DNA of 19,783 bases from Streptomyces sp. WM4235 (GTDB lineage: Bacteria; Actinomycetota; Actinomycetes; Streptomycetales; Streptomycetaceae), in the NCBI RefSeq assembly GCF_001279725.1, contig NZ_LGDE01000471.1:1-19783 (forward strand), written 5' to 3'. The position numbers and the translations under genes were made by a program. The notes below the pieces were generated by a model, which did no database searches, was not told where the DNA came from, and was given only the letters and a program-made list of their open reading frames with translations. Within the stretch, counting starts at the first letter, position 1. Each line of letters begins with the position of its first letter. This document shows positions 1 through 7,108 of the stretch, in pieces.

Positions 1-102
1 GGGTGGGGGGGCCGGGGGGTTTCGGGGGGTGGGGGTGTGGGCGGAGGTGGCGTCGTGGCCGCCCTGGTCGTGGGGGGGCGTGGGGGGCGGGGGGTGCGTC
101 AT
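1..102 (-). CDS. N-terminal fragment of a leftward gene with a Pro/Thr/His-rich start
   Basis: Reading leftward from the ATG at 102, the frame stays open for 34 codons to the window edge. It begins MTHPPPPTPPHDQGGHDA and continues in the same proline-, threonine- and histidine-rich style. Nearly every third position is G or C, as expected for coding DNA here, and this explains the striking G tracts on the given strand. There is no Shine-Dalgarno sequence, but a TACGTT box ends 6 nt before the ATG, as in leaderless actinomycete genes. Pro-rich N-termini of this kind are common in streptomycete membrane proteins (for example RDD or DUF4190 types) and kinases, but nothing visible decides the family. 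A non-coding G-rich tract remains possible. Confidence 0.5.
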   Translation of the reverse strand, partial: MTHPPPPTPPHDQGGHDATSAHTPTPRNPPAPPP

Positions 103-108
103 GCGGCC

Positions 109-114
109 AACGTA
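109..114 (-). promoter_or_regulatory. -10 box of a predicted leaderless promoter
   Basis: TACGTT on the minus strand fits the TAnnnT pattern of vegetative (HrdB-type) -10 boxes and ends 6 nt before the ATG at 102. Transcription would then start at or next to the start codon. No convincing -35 box is visible. Confidence 0.35.
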
Positions 115-200
115 GGCGGAGCATGCGTCATCGGCATGACGTCTTGCCGGATGCGCAAGACATGGGCGGTGTGGCCTGCCGAAACCGCAACGACGGACGC

Positions 201-815
201 TCACGCCGATGGGCGGTCCTGGCTCTCGGCCCCCTGGCCCCGGGGGACGCGTCCGCCGGCACGCTGATGGCCGCGTCGGGCGTCGCGGTCGAAGATGCCC
301 ATGATTTCGCACGGGCCGCCCGCGGTGCCGATGGCGTGGGGAAGCATGGTGGGGAACTCCGCGGCCTGGTTGGTCTCGATCCGGTAGCGCCGATCGCCCA
401 GCAGCAGGATCGCGGTACCGGAGAGGACGACGAGCCATTCGCGGCCGGGGTGGGCGCGCAGGCGCGAGGGGTTGTCCGGGGGCGGTTCGGTCATGCGTTG
501 GCGTACCACGGTCATGCCCGGGTCGGCCTTGACGGGCCAGCGCATCAGCCCGTGGGCGCCGTCGATCACCGGGCTGGAGATCACGTCGTCCGTGGCGTTC
601 TCGACCAGCTGGTCCAAGGTGGTGTCCAGAGCGCGGGCGAGGGTGACCAACTGGTCCAGGGCGAGGCGTCGCTGACCGTTCTCGATGCGGCTGAGGGTGG
701 ACTGGCTGACGTTGGCGCGCGCCGCGAGCTCCTCCAACGACCAGCCCTGTGCCACGCGCAGCGCGCGGACACGTTGGCGGACCAGGCTGTCCAGGTCTCC
801 GTCACCTTGCGTCAT
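201..815 (-). CDS. XRE-family transcriptional regulator with C-terminal cupin domain
   Basis: The 204-residue protein begins MTQGDGDLDSLVRQRVRALR. Residues about 13-68 form an XRE/Cro-type helix-turn-helix (WSLEELAARANVSQSTLSRIE, shown in part). Residues about 98-178 look like a cupin_2 barrel (HPGREWLVVLSGTAILLLGD, later FPTMLPHAIG). Proteins of this build are one-domain DNA binders whose cupin is thought to sense a small ligand; targets are usually adjacent or autoregulatory. The ATG at 815 was chosen because HTH homology starts about 10 residues later and because a TACGCT -10-like box lies 7 nt upstream. A longer open frame continues upstream but has poor codon bias there. The gene is divergent from the unknown gene at 984, which it may control. 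The family is clear; the ligand cannot be read from sequence. Confidence 0.9.
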   Translation of the reverse strand: MTQGDGDLDSLVRQRVRALRVAQGWSLEELAARANVSQSTLSRIENGQRRLALDQLVTLARALDTTLDQLVENATDDVISSPVIDGAHGLMRWPVKADPGMTVVRQRMTEPPPDNPSRLRAHPGREWLVVLSGTAILLLGDRRYRIETNQAAEFPTMLPHAIGTAGGPCEIMGIFDRDARRGHQRAGGRVPRGQGAESQDRPSA

Positions 816-822
816 GGGCAAG

Positions 823-828
823 AGCGTA
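823..828 (-). promoter_or_regulatory. -10 box of a predicted leaderless promoter for the XRE-cupin gene
   Basis: TACGCT on the minus strand lies 7 nt before the ATG at 815, where no Shine-Dalgarno sequence is present. This spacing predicts a leaderless transcript. The -35 region is not convincing. Confidence 0.4.
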
Positions 829-983
829 TGCCCCATCCGCAAGCCGACCCGTGCCACACGGCCGGACGGGACCGTGTCCATCCGCCCCACCCTCCCCAAT
901 GCTCCGGAACCGGTGGACGGATCCTGCACCGGCACCTGCAGAGCGCGCACACCGCCGCGCAGCGGGTCGATCGGAAGGACCGG

Positions 984-1628
984 GTGTTGTATCCGCCCCT
1001 GCGCGAGCAGTGGGTGTACGACGCCACGACCCGGCAGAACCTGCGCAAGGGGATGACCCCGTTCCCGGACCCCGGGCAGGGTCTGCGCCTCTTCGTCGAG
1101 GCCCGGAGGAACGCGCCGTCGATCGCCGCGTACGCCGACTCCGACGACGAGGTCGCGAGCGCCACGGTCGCCGCCGCCGTCGGGGAGCGTCGGGTCACCC
1201 TGACGCTGACCGCGGCCGAACGGAACGTGCACCACGTGTGCGTGCGCCACACGCTCGCGTTCTTCGACTTCACGGACGCGTCCCGGCCCCGGCCCGTCAA
1301 CACCTTCTGGCCCGACGTGCGCACCTTCGACGACGCCACGGCCCTCGCCGTGGCGCTGCTGCCGGGCATCGGCCGCAGTTGTCTGCGCGAACTGGACCGC
1401 GCGCAGGGCAACGTGGCCGAGGCGGCCGACTGGCTCGACGAGGTCCTGGAGATCTCCAACGAGGACGTCGACGGCCGGCTCGTCTTCTACAACGTGCAGA
1501 TCACCGAGGTGGGCGGTACGGACGCGGCCCCCGCGGTGAGCGCCGTCATCGAGTCGTTCGCGCCGGACGGCTCCGACGGTCCGGGCTTCACCCGAGGGGA
1601 TCTGGACCTCATCGCCGGGAAGCTGTGA
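984..1628 (+). CDS. Conserved-looking protein of unknown function
   Basis: The frame encodes 214 residues if it starts at the GTG at 984, which has a GGAAGGA ribosome-binding site ending 4 nt upstream. From about position 1050 nearly all third positions are G or C, so this strand is the coding one. Long open frames on the other strand, and the extension of this frame back to base 3, are composition artefacts. The protein is mixed alpha/beta in appearance, without signal peptide or membrane segment. It has a charged middle (TLTAAERNVHHVCVRHTLAF) and an acidic C-terminal half (AADWLDEVLEISNEDVDG). I do not recognise a family. It is divergent from the XRE-cupin regulator with 168 bp between the starts, so regulation by that protein is possible. 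It ends at a strong hairpin. Confidence 0.75.
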   Translation: MLYPPLREQWVYDATTRQNLRKGMTPFPDPGQGLRLFVEARRNAPSIAAYADSDDEVASATVAAAVGERRVTLTLTAAERNVHHVCVRHTLAFFDFTDASRPRPVNTFWPDVRTFDDATALAVALLPGIGRSCLRELDRAQGNVAEAADWLDEVLEISNEDVDGRLVFYNVQITEVGGTDAAPAVSAVIESFAPDGSDGPGFTRGDLDLIAGKL

Positions 1629-1632
1629 CCCC

Positions 1633-1663
1633 GGGCCATGGCGTGCCCCGCACGTCATGGCCC
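1633..1663. terminator. Strong hairpin between convergent genes (bidirectional terminator)
   Basis: Two 13-nt arms, 1633-1645 (GGGCCATGGCGTG) and 1651-1663 (CACGTCATGGCCC), pair completely apart from one G-T position, around a 5-nt CCCCG loop. The hairpin starts 5 nt after the stop of the unknown gene and lies 62 nt beyond the stop of the convergent DUF6493-like gene. There is no T-tract, which is usual for streptomycete terminators. Confidence 0.75.
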
Positions 1664-1724
1664 CCGGCGGTCCCCGGTACGCGGGGCCCGGCGGCCCCCT
1701 CAGCTCGGAGCCCCCGGCCGGCCG

Positions 1725-4364
1725 TCACCCGCCCCCGGTCGACACGGACCGGTTGCGGCGCAGTGCGTCGCGCAGTCGGACGGACTGGGTGACCAGCCGG
1801 GATCGGCCGCCGCGGGCCGCGGCCTCCGCGAGTCCGGCGGGGTCCGGCGAGGCCGCGCCGGACTGCTCCACGCAGTCGGCGGCCGTCGCGAGGAGTTCTC
1901 CGGCGCCGCGCGGATCCAAGGTGCCGGTGAGCAGCGCGGGCAGTACGGCCGCCAGTACGGCCCAGGTCGTGGCGTGGGCGCCGGTCGCGGCGGCGGTGCG
2001 CAGCGAGTCGGCGAGCCGGTTGGGCTTGACGGTGCCCAGCGTCATCAGTTCGGCCAGGTCCTCGCCGAGGCGCACGGCGTCCAGCTCGTCGCGGGCGGCG
2101 AGGGTGAGGAGCGCGTCGACGGCCCGCAGCCGGTCCTCGGGGTGGCGGGCGCCGAGCGCGGCGGCGACCGCGAGGTGCAGGGCCGGGCCGGCGGGTCCGC
2201 CGGCGGCGGTGAGCCAGGGCAGTACGGCGGCCCCGTCGCGGGCTTCGTGGAGGGCGCAGGAGGTGATGGTCGGGAGCCACCAGGCGGCCAGGGTCTCCCG
2301 GTCCTCGGGCAGGACCGCGAGCGCCGAGGCGTCGTCGCCTCCGTCCCAGCAGCGTGCGGATGCCTTGCGTGCCCCTGCCAGTTCGTGGAACGGTTCCGGG
2401 AACTCGCCGATCACGGTGGGGCGTTCCCCGGTGTCCAGGACGAGGTGCGCGGGGGTTGCCCCGTACGCGTACCGCACGGCGGACGCGGTGCGGCGGGTAA
2501 CGGATACGGGCTGTCCGGCGGCGCCGAGCCAGGATGCCAGTCGGTGCCCTTCGGGGGTGCCGAGGGCGGTGGCCCCGGCGATGGCCCCGGCGTCACGGCG
2601 GACCCTCAGCAGGGCTTGGGCGAAGTCCACCGGGGCGGGCTCTTCGCCGAGCCGGCGGTACTCGGCGAGCCGGGCGACCAGCACGTGGGGGTCCAGGGAG
2701 CCCGTCTCGACGGTGGGTGTGGCGAGGAGGAAGGGCAGCGGTCGGGTCGCGACGCGCCCCGCGGCCTCGTTCAGGCGGGCACGGACGACGGTGTGCAGCC
2801 CGGGGTGGTGACAGCCGGAGCGCCACGACAAGACTGCCACGGGTGGGGTGCCGGTCGGGGGCACGTCCAGGACGGCGGCGGCGACGCGTTCCAGGCCGGG
2901 CAGTTCACCGATGAGGTGGCGGGACTGTTCGGGGTCGAGCCACCAGCGGCCCGCCAGCGCGGGGCGCAGCGCCTCGGCGAGGGCCGCACGGTCGCGGTGG
3001 GCGTGCCGTACCAGGCCGTCCAGGGCGCGCTCGAACTCCTCGACGGTCGCGGTGCGGGAGTTGACGACCGCGGCGACGAGCTCCACGGTCTCCTGGACCG
3101 TCTCCGGGGCCGGGGCGAGCGGGGACGGGACGGGGGGCGGCGGCAGGGTCTCCCGGTAGGGGCCGGTGTCCTCGGCGGGCGCGGCGGCCGGTCCGAGGAG
3201 GTCCACCGCCCGGGCCCGGTGGGTCTGGCTCAGCAGCTGTGCCCGGTCGGCGAGTTCGGCGCGCAGGTCGGGATCGTCGGTGAGGTGCGCCGCGGCCAGG
3301 TCGAGGGCCCGTTCCTGGATTTCGGTGTCCGGGTGCCCGAAGGCCTCGCCGAGCGCGGGCAGCAGTTCCGGGGCGGCGGCCGGGTCGCGGCCGAGTTCCT
3401 TGCCGATCAGTACGAGCTGGGCGCGCACCAGCTTCTTCTCGGGGCGGAACAGGGCGCCGGTCGACATCTCGGCGAGCATGCGGGGCGTGAGCCGGTCCGC
3501 GGCGGCGAGCCGGGCCAGTGTCCGCTGGGCGTCGCCGGCGACGGAGGACGGTGCGTCGGCGGTCAGCGCGATCCAGTCGGCGGCGCGCCTCCCTTCCTCT
3601 TCCTCGGTCGGCTGGAGGGCCCGAAGGACGGCCTGGTAGGGCTTCAGTTCGGTGGGCTTGCCGCCGCGCAGCAACCGGGCGACACAGCCGTCCAGGAGGA
3701 CGGCGCGCTCCAGGCGTCCCTCGCCGGCGAGGCGGGCCAACGCGGCCGGCCAGTGCTGGGGGTCGTCCGGGTCACAGCGCCAGGCGAAGGAGCCGACCGG
3801 TTCGGCGGTCTCGAAGAGGCGCGGTACGAACGCGGTGAGGTGGGGGTCCTCGCGCAGGGCCCGCGTGAGCCGGTTCCCGGACGCGCCGACGGCCTGCGCC
3901 CAGCCCTCGACGCAGCCGTCGGTGGTGGGCATCGGACAGCCCGCGAGCCGGACGAGTTCGCTGATCAGCGGATAGTCCTGCGCGGCGGTGCCGGCTCGGG
4001 CGGCGAGCCGGTGGGCGAGGTCGCCGAGCCATCGCGGTTCCCGGCCGGCGAGGACGTCGAGGAGGACGGGGGTGGGGTGTTGGCGCCAACGGCGCAGGTC
4101 GCGGGCGCCGATCCAGCCGGCGGCGGCCGCGGCGCCGGTGTGGCAGCCGGCTCCGGCGACGACCAGCGCCGGGCTCATCAGGTCCCGTTCCTGCCAGCGG
4201 TCCCAGCCCGAGGCGCGCAGTTCGGCGCGCAGTTCGGCGCGCAGTTCCTTCAGGTCGGCGAGCAGGGCGCGCCGCTGTCCGGGGTCCAGCGGCTTGAGGA
4301 GTCCGGGCACGGCGGTGGTGCGGCCCGTCCGTACGGCTTCGAGGACGTCGTCGCCGCCGCTCAT
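1725..4364 (-). CDS. DUF6493-like large protein, partner of the SWIM protein
   Basis: The 879-residue protein begins MSGGDDVLEAVRTGRTTAV. Residues about 20-75 carry features I associate with the actinobacterial DUF6493 family (LDPGQRRALLADLKELRAEL, then LMSPALVVAGAGCHTGAAAA). The middle (about 200-420) is rich in Leu/Ala helical pairs and resembles HEAT/ARM-like solenoid repeats (for example LPALGEAFGHPDTEIQERAL). The C-terminal third is also helical. No catalytic motif, signal peptide or membrane segment is visible, so a scaffold role in the cytoplasm is an inference. The ATG overlaps the stop of the upstream SWIM gene by four bases (ATGA), which indicates translational coupling and joint function. 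Residues around 40-50 contain a threefold ELRA repeat encoded by a perfect 12-bp tandem array. The family name rests on memory of N-terminal motifs and gene order. Confidence 0.8.
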   Translation of the reverse strand: MSGGDDVLEAVRTGRTTAVPGLLKPLDPGQRRALLADLKELRAELRAELRASGWDRWQERDLMSPALVVAGAGCHTGAAAAAGWIGARDLRRWRQHPTPVLLDVLAGREPRWLGDLAHRLAARAGTAAQDYPLISELVRLAGCPMPTTDGCVEGWAQAVGASGNRLTRALREDPHLTAFVPRLFETAEPVGSFAWRCDPDDPQHWPAALARLAGEGRLERAVLLDGCVARLLRGGKPTELKPYQAVLRALQPTEEEEGRRAADWIALTADAPSSVAGDAQRTLARLAAADRLTPRMLAEMSTGALFRPEKKLVRAQLVLIGKELGRDPAAAPELLPALGEAFGHPDTEIQERALDLAAAHLTDDPDLRAELADRAQLLSQTHRARAVDLLGPAAAPAEDTGPYRETLPPPPVPSPLAPAPETVQETVELVAAVVNSRTATVEEFERALDGLVRHAHRDRAALAEALRPALAGRWWLDPEQSRHLIGELPGLERVAAAVLDVPPTGTPPVAVLSWRSGCHHPGLHTVVRARLNEAAGRVATRPLPFLLATPTVETGSLDPHVLVARLAEYRRLGEEPAPVDFAQALLRVRRDAGAIAGATALGTPEGHRLASWLGAAGQPVSVTRRTASAVRYAYGATPAHLVLDTGERPTVIGEFPEPFHELAGARKASARCWDGGDDASALAVLPEDRETLAAWWLPTITSCALHEARDGAAVLPWLTAAGGPAGPALHLAVAAALGARHPEDRLRAVDALLTLAARDELDAVRLGEDLAELMTLGTVKPNRLADSLRTAAATGAHATTWAVLAAVLPALLTGTLDPRGAGELLATAADCVEQSGAASPDPAGLAEAAARGGRSRLVTQSVRLRDALRRNRSVSTGGG
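4212..4247. repeat. Three perfect 12-bp tandem copies inside the DUF6493-like gene
   Basis: GGCGCGCAGTTC occurs three times head to tail. Read on the minus strand it encodes ELRA units in an N-terminal helix. The 12-bp period keeps the frame, so copy-number change would lengthen or shorten the helix by four residues. Confidence 0.9.
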
Positions 4365-5779
4365 CGTGCGGCTCCGGAAGGGGTGGGGGTGGTGGTCGAG
4401 GTCGGGGTGGTGGCGGAGGCGGCGCGCAGGGCCATGCGGGTGGCGAGGGCGTGCTTGCAGGGGCCGCGGCGGCCCCGGTAGTCGGCCCACCACTGGCAGG
4501 TGCAGCTGAGGGCGCCGCCCGACTCGCGGACCTGGTAGCGGCGTTCGCCGGAGGCCACGACGGCGATACCGGCGCGCTCCAGGGTGACCGCGCCGGCCTC
4601 CAGCAGGGCGCGGGCCGCGACCAGGCGGGGGTTGTGGCGCTCGGCGCGCCGGGCGTCGTAGGGCAGTTCCCGGTGGAAGTAGGCCGCTTCGGCGATGTCG
4701 TATCCGACCCGGCCGGCGGTACCGAGGCGGGTGAGGGCGGCCCGGACCCGCGCCACCGGAAGGCCCGACTGCTCGGCGAGGTCGGCCGGGTCGATGCGCG
4801 GCTCCCACGCGAGCAGTACGGAGATCAGCTCGGCGTCCTCGGCCGCGGTGTCGGTGGCGAGGGCCTCCAGGACACCGCCCTCGCCGGAGAACCCGCGGTC
4901 GGCCCGCGGGGAGAGGGTCAGTGTGAGCCGCATGCCGGGCAGGCCCACTTCCCAGGCGGACGCGGTGGGGTTGGCGCCGTCCGCCCCGGGGCCGTACACG
5001 CGCAGGGCGGTGGCGTACCGCAGTACGCGCTGGAAGGCGGCGAGGCGTTCGGGGCCGGGCAGGCAGACCGCTCCGGGCACCGGCCGGGTGGTGGGGCGCA
5101 GCGTACGGCCGGCGGGGACCACCCACAGGGCGGCGCTCGCGGCTCCACCGCCGGACGTGGTGCGCGGCAGGGAACGCAGGAAGCGTGCCGTCTCGGTGGC
5201 GGTCAGTTCGGCGCGGAGGTCGAAGCCGGTGGTGACGGCCTGGGCCTCGGCGAAGCCGCGCAGCCAACGGTCCGGCAGGGGGACCTTCTTCTCGACGACC
5301 GGGCCGTCGAGGGTGGTCACGGCCAGTTCGTCGGGCCCGACCCGCAGGTGCAGCGGATCGTCCCCGGCGAGGCGGGACAACGCCTCCCGCAGCGGGTTGT
5401 TGACGTCCACGTTGGTGGTGCCGTGGCCGGTGTCGGCGCCGCGCAGGCCCTCGGGCAGCACGTCCAGCCGGGCGTACACGCCACAGCACCCGGAGAAGGA
5501 CTCGAACCGCAACCGGTCGCCGTTGCCCGTGACCACCGGGTCGAGGGACGCGCGCAGGGTGCGCTGGTAGTAGCGGGCCGAGGCCACGTCCGCGACGGCG
5601 AGCAACGCCCGCGCCGCCGCCTGGGGGGCGCCCAGGAACCCGGAGAAGAACTGCGGATGGGCGTCGGCGCCGGTCGGCGTCAGACCGCCGGCCGTCTCCA
5701 GGTTGAGGGCCTGCCCCGCCGCAGCGGAGGTCAGGTAGGAGGGGCGGGCGTAGGCGAAGGTGTGTGCGGTTCGCGTCAT
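4361..5779 (-). CDS. SWIM zinc-finger family protein
   Basis: The 472-residue protein starts MTRTAHTFAYARPSYL. Near the C-terminus it has a complete SWIM zinc-binding motif, C426-x-C428, then C441-x-H443 (SCTCQWWADYRGRRGPCKHA). SWIM domains bind zinc and act in DNA or protein interactions. Residues about 320-380 (DAELISVLLAWEPRIDPADL and following) resemble a winged helix. The tail is low complexity, rich in Thr, Ser and Pro. The gene overlaps the next gene by ATGA, forming a two-gene operon. As I recall, related actinobacterial genes often sit beside MoxR-type AAA+ ATPase and von Willebrand factor A genes; neither occurs here. The ATG at 5779 was chosen because a TAGCGT box precedes it by 7 nt and no ribosome-binding site is seen. 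Confidence 0.88.
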   Translation of the reverse strand: MTRTAHTFAYARPSYLTSAAAGQALNLETAGGLTPTGADAHPQFFSGFLGAPQAAARALLAVADVASARYYQRTLRASLDPVVTGNGDRLRFESFSGCCGVYARLDVLPEGLRGADTGHGTTNVDVNNPLREALSRLAGDDPLHLRVGPDELAVTTLDGPVVEKKVPLPDRWLRGFAEAQAVTTGFDLRAELTATETARFLRSLPRTTSGGGAASAALWVVPAGRTLRPTTRPVPGAVCLPGPERLAAFQRVLRYATALRVYGPGADGANPTASAWEVGLPGMRLTLTLSPRADRGFSGEGGVLEALATDTAAEDAELISVLLAWEPRIDPADLAEQSGLPVARVRAALTRLGTAGRVGYDIAEAAYFHRELPYDARRAERHNPRLVAARALLEAGAVTLERAGIAVVASGERRYQVRESGGALSCTCQWWADYRGRRGPCKHALATRMALRAASATTPTSTTTPTPSGAAR

Positions 5780-5786
5780 GTCCGAG

Positions 5787-5792
5787 ACGCTA
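5787..5792 (-). promoter_or_regulatory. -10 box of a predicted leaderless promoter for the SWIM-DUF6493 operon
   Basis: TAGCGT on the minus strand is followed by 7 nt and then the ATG at 5779. There is no Shine-Dalgarno sequence, so a leaderless transcript is predicted. No good -35 box lies at 16-18 nt. Confidence 0.42.
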
Positions 5793-5852
5793 GGTGAGAC
5801 CACTGACAGCGCCCCGGCGCTCCGGGCCGCGGCCGCTCGACCGCCATCGGGC

Positions 5853-5872
5853 GTACGGAGCGGTACAGAGCG
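5853..5872. repeat. 10-bp tandem duplication in a divergent promoter region
   Basis: GTACGGAGCG is followed at once by GTACAGAGCG, two copies with one mismatch. It lies 62 nt upstream of the pyridoxamine-oxidase-like gene and 73 nt from the divergent SWIM start. A one-turn spacing would suit a regulator bound on one face of the helix. Confidence 0.6.
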
Positions 5873-5934
5873 GTGTGGCGGTGATGTCCGCACGGGCGGC
5901 CGGTCGTTGTGCGGGGAAACGAAGGAGAGGTGCC

Positions 5935-6498
5935 ATGCCCACTCAGGAACCCGCCGACCGACCCACGCCCACGACCGAGCTCGACGGGCGCTACAGCTCC
6001 GCGCTCAATCCCCGCCCCGGCGCCGAGGACGTCATCGCCACCGAATGGGCCGACGCCCAGAGGCAGTTGGAGACCGCCGAGATCTTCTGGGTGTCCACGG
6101 TGCGACCCGACGGCCGCCTCCACGTCACTCCCGTGATCGCCGCCTGGCACGACGGGGTGTTGTACTTCTCGACCGGCCCGGGCGAGCAGAAGGCCAAGAA
6201 CCTCGCCCGGGACGGCCACTGCGCCCTGACCACCGGGGGGAACTCGCTCACCGAAGGGCTCGACCTCGTGGTCGAGGGCACGGCGAAGCAGGTTGCCGAT
6301 CCGGCGGTGCTGGAGGAGGTGATCGCGGCGTACGAGGCGAAGTACGGGGCACACATCACCTCGCCCGAGGGCACCTTCCACGGCATCGGGGACGCCTTCC
6401 GGGCGGGGCACGCGGTGGTGTTCGCGGTGGCCCCGGACACCGCGTACGGCTTCGGTCGGGACGACGGGCTGTACACCCACACCCGGTGGACGTTCTGA
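5935..6498 (+). CDS. Pyridoxamine 5'-phosphate oxidase family protein (FMN/F420-type split barrel)
   Basis: The 187-residue protein starts at an ATG with a strong GAAGGAGAGG ribosome-binding site. Residues about 35-135 show the PNPOx-like split-barrel pattern: a helix with EWADAQRQLETAEIFWVSTV, then RPDGRLHVTPVIAAWHDGVL and YFSTGPGEQKAKNLARDGHC, and later the strand LDLVVEGTAKQV. Members bind FMN or F420 and act as small cytoplasmic redox enzymes; substrate specificity cannot be read from sequence. The C-terminal part (FAVAPDTAYGFGRDDGLYTH) matches the usual closing strand, where the protein reports on its own barrel. It is monocistronic, divergent from the SWIM operon, and followed by a GC-rich hairpin. 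Confidence 0.9.
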   Translation: MPTQEPADRPTPTTELDGRYSSALNPRPGAEDVIATEWADAQRQLETAEIFWVSTVRPDGRLHVTPVIAAWHDGVLYFSTGPGEQKAKNLARDGHCALTTGGNSLTEGLDLVVEGTAKQVADPAVLEEVIAAYEAKYGAHITSPEGTFHGIGDAFRAGHAVVFAVAPDTAYGFGRDDGLYTHTRWTF

Positions 6499-6517
6499 GC
6501 CCCGGCCCGCGCGGGGC
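6499..6517 (+). terminator. Weak GC hairpin after the PNPOx-like gene
   Basis: Arms GCCCCG and CGGGGC flank a 7-nt GC loop immediately after the TGA. The stem is short, with no T-tract, so the call is tentative. Confidence 0.35.
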
Positions 6518-6568
6518 CGCGACGGGCGCACGCGGCGTCGGGTGAGCCGTTGACGCCGACGGTCCCCG

Positions 6569-6910
6569 TCAGGGTTGCATCTCCTTCACCGTGAGTCTGC
6601 CGTCGGGCGTGAGGCTGAAGGAGGTGCGGAACGTGATGCCGATGTCGTGGTCCGTCTCGCCGTACGCGTCGAGGTAGACGTCCTCGGCCTTGCCGTAGTG
6701 AACGCGGGCCTGGGCGGCGGGCACCCAGGAGTTGGTCCGCACGTGCGTCGACCAGGCGCCCATCGTTTCGCTCTTCCACGGGCCCCAACTGCGTTCGGGG
6801 TAGAGTCCCGGCGTCCTGCCCTGGTGAAAGAGCACGCCGGTGAGGGCGAGCACCACCACGGCCACAAGGACCAGAATCCACGCGATGGCGCGGTGACGGT
6901 TCAGCGGCAC
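6569..6910 (-). CDS. Small membrane-anchored protein of unknown function
   Basis: The 113-residue product starts at the GTG at 6910, preceded by CAGGAG at 8 nt spacing. Residues about 8-27 (AIAWILVLVAVVVLALTGVL) form a single hydrophobic segment after a basic start (NRHR), giving an N-in anchor or uncleaved signal. The rest is a small soluble domain outside the membrane, with aromatic residues (SWGPWKSETMGAW) and strand-like stretches (DIGITFRTSFSLTPDGRLTV). No cysteine or known motif is seen and I do not recognise the family. An 8-bp tandem array starts 18 nt upstream of the start codon. An in-frame ATG at 6976 would read through that array, but it has no ribosome-binding site and is less likely. 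Confidence 0.72.
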   Translation of the reverse strand: MPLNRHRAIAWILVLVAVVVLALTGVLFHQGRTPGLYPERSWGPWKSETMGAWSTHVRTNSWVPAAQARVHYGKAEDVYLDAYGETDHDIGITFRTSFSLTPDGRLTVKEMQP

Positions 6911-6928
6911 GGGCCTCACTCCTGACGG

Positions 6929-6967
6929 TCGGTGGATCGGTGGATCGGTGGATCGGTGGATCGGTGG
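6929..6967. repeat. 8-bp tandem microsatellite (4.9 copies) in a promoter or leader region
   Basis: Four perfect copies of TCGGTGGA (6929-6960) are followed by a partial copy of seven bases. The array lies between the divergent small membrane-protein gene (start 6910) and the methyltransferase gene (start 7109). The period is not a multiple of three. Slipped-strand change would alter promoter spacing or leader length, or the frame if the ATG at 6976 were used. Confidence 0.95.
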
Positions 6968-6997
6968 CCCCAGCATCCGTCATCGCGATCGTCCTCC

Positions 6998-7034
6998 GGG
7001 GCCCTGTTACCGCATCGTCGGGTAACGGGGCCCC
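6998..7034. promoter_or_regulatory. 14-bp inverted repeat, candidate operator or leader hairpin
   Basis: Arms 6998-7011 (GGGGCCCTGTTACC) and 7021-7034 (GGTAACGGGGCCCC) match at 13 of 14 positions, the odd pair being G-T, around a 9-nt spacer. The GTTACC/GGTAAC core is AT-richer than its surroundings, which suits an operator. It lies 74 bp upstream of the methyltransferase and 87 bp from the divergent gene, so it could serve either. It could also fold as a stable RNA hairpin. Confidence 0.6.
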
Positions 7035-7045
7035 ACCGCGGCCCC

Positions 7046-7075
7046 GGGCCGAACTGCCGGGCCGAATTGCCGGGC
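7046..7075. repeat. 13-bp tandem repeat (2.3 copies) upstream of the methyltransferase
   Basis: GGGCCGAACTGCC is followed directly by GGGCCGAATTGCC, then GGGC. It sits 33 nt before the methyltransferase start, in the expected promoter region. Confidence 0.8.
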
Positions 7076-7108
7076 ACTCGGGGCGCGGTTCGTGTCAGGA
7101 TGCGAGGC

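Noticed and set aside
3..983. Extension of the unknown rightward gene back to base 3
   Set aside because: The extension is antisense to the XRE-cupin gene and to the Pro-rich fragment, and codon bias is poor before about 980. The GTG at 984 has a proper ribosome-binding site.
816..1658. Upstream extension of the XRE-cupin frame
   Set aside because: It is antisense to the better-biased rightward gene, and the HTH homology begins at the ATG at 815.
1638..4481. A 947-codon open frame on the plus strand
   Set aside because: It is antisense to the DUF6493-like gene, has Gly/Arg/Gln-rich composition without domains, and has inferior third-position bias. It is a high-GC shadow.
6929..6967. CRISPR-like array
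   Set aside because: Units are 8 bp with no spacers, and there are no cas genes in the window.
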